Assembly (NCBI GenBank): GCA_018697195.1 | Contig: CM031873.1 | Span: 124,001-188,000 of the forward strand | Source of the DNA: Certhia americana | Lineage: Eukaryota; Chordata; Aves; Passeriformes; Certhiidae | Reading direction: 5' to 3' | DNA: 64,000 nucleotides | In this document: piece after piece, positions 62,881-64,000 of the stretch | Numbering within the stretch: the first letter of the stretch is position 1 | Layout of the letters: each line of letters opens with the position of its first letter | Program-made: the position numbers and the translations under genes | Notes under the pieces: model-generated | What the model saw: only the letters and a program-made list of their open reading frames with translations | The model's database searches: none | What the model was told of the DNA's origin: nothing

Positions 62881-64000
62881 CAGTGGCTATAGAAACTCTA
62901 CCCGAACCACTGTTCTTTGGAGCTGTATTTCCAGTCTGCCTGATGATAGGAATATTCTGTGTTTGGGCCTCTCTTTGCAGAGCTGCTCCGTTCACTTGAG
63001 CCTGGGTTTGGGGCTATTTACCCATCCCAGCTAGGAAGAAGTCTAATTTAGTGATCATTCAGCATGGGATTCCTGTCTCCTGGCGGTGTGGCCACCAAGG
63101 GGTTCAGGTGATAATGAATGAGCCAGGGTCATGAGGGACAGGTAACAGATGGGTTCAAAGAACAACAAAGAGTGGGGCAGGTTGTCTCAGTGGTGTAATT
63201 AGTGGGTCAGGGGCTATCAGCCAGTACCTGTTGTCACCATGTGGTGTGTGAGGATGGGCTGGTGAGGCTTCTTCCTTGGTTTGTGGGAAATGACTAAGTG
63301 CTGTGCTGGGTCCTGACTTGCTGCTGATGACTGTATCGGGGCTTGCCCTAACCGTTGCAATTCCAGGTCTTTCAGCAGCCTGCTGTGTGTTTAATTAGCT
63401 TGCAAGAAACACCATGTGCTTTTTAAAGGTGCTCAGCCCAGCAGCAGCCAGAAGGCAAAGGAGTAAATGGACCTTATCTTACCTTTTTTAATGGAAACAA
63501 GGGGTCCTGGGATGAAGCATATTGATTGTCAGCAGGCTCAGAGGAAATGTGGGGTGAATTCAGGACGGGTGTTTGTGGTGGCATAACTTGGCCATCAGGG
63601 AGTTGCTCCCAGTCTCTAAGGAAGGGGTGTAGAGACAAGTGGGGACAGGCATCACATTGTGCCATGGGTCAGATGAGGGAAGAAATGGAGGTCAGGGACA
63701 CGGTGCCTCTGTCCCCACGCAGGGAGAGCAGGTCTGCTTGGCTGGGAGGTGTGGGGCACCTTAGTCCATTTATAACAGTGATCCAGTGGGAACAATCTCT
63801 CCTGGTGCCACACTGGCCTTCGGTGTTCCCCATGGTGGATTTCCTCTGAGGAACAGCACCAAAGGAGGAGGAAAATGAACTCAATTGTGATGATTTAGCT
63901 TGTGGTGCCCTTGTATTGGGAAAGTCCAGAGGTGAGGAGGAACTTCTGGGAGCTGTGGCTTGTTTGGCTGCCTGACCTTTCCTCCTGGCCTTGTGGTCTC

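Overview
The window reads as a piece of bird nuclear chromosome. It is about 60% non-coding, AT-leaning DNA with short spliced exons. The recognisable interspersed repeats are almost all truncated CR1 (chicken repeat 1) LINE tails, with their typical ending (a variant of GATTCTATG) or its reverse complement (AGAATCATAGAATGG). No SINE family, bacterial gene or intact transposon was seen. The species cannot be fixed from sequence alone.

Two protein-coding genes are supported, both on the plus strand. (1) COX10, the mitochondrial protoheme IX farnesyltransferase, contributes its last three coding exons (15714-15784, 33598-33830, 44993-45435). They join in phase and encode roughly the C-terminal 248 residues. 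Positions 1-15713 are the preceding intron, the two internal introns are about 17.8 and 11.2 kb, and a 3' UTR of up to about 1.8 kb follows the stop. (2) HS3ST3B1, a heparan sulfate glucosamine 3-O-sulfotransferase, contributes its first exon (coding 57394-57836) inside a strong CpG island. Intron 1 then runs to the window end. The COX10-HS3ST3B1 order and orientation match my recollection of human 17p12, which supports calling the second gene the 3B1 rather than the 3A1 paralogue. The two genes act in unrelated processes (heme A synthesis; Golgi modification of heparan sulfate), so their adjacency looks like conserved synteny rather than a functional unit.

The rest is introns and about 10 kb of intergenic DNA. 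It holds at least 15 CR1 fragments, two probable ancient amniote repeats, homopolymer tracts, three large G/C-skewed minisatellites (42.9, 52.6 and 56.7 kb), and several AT-rich blocks dense in TAAT-type words that look like candidate conserved enhancers. The minisatellites create long open frames on several frames that should not be read as genes.

The least ordinary signals are: an array of about 20 units abutting the HS3ST3B1 CpG island; an upstream ORF overlapping the HS3ST3B1 start codon; a degenerate array of about 21 bp with an embedded T36 tract in HS3ST3B1 intron 1; and a CpG-bearing G-rich minisatellite next to a conserved-looking block at 52.5-53.2 kb. I found no convincing novel multi-gene system.
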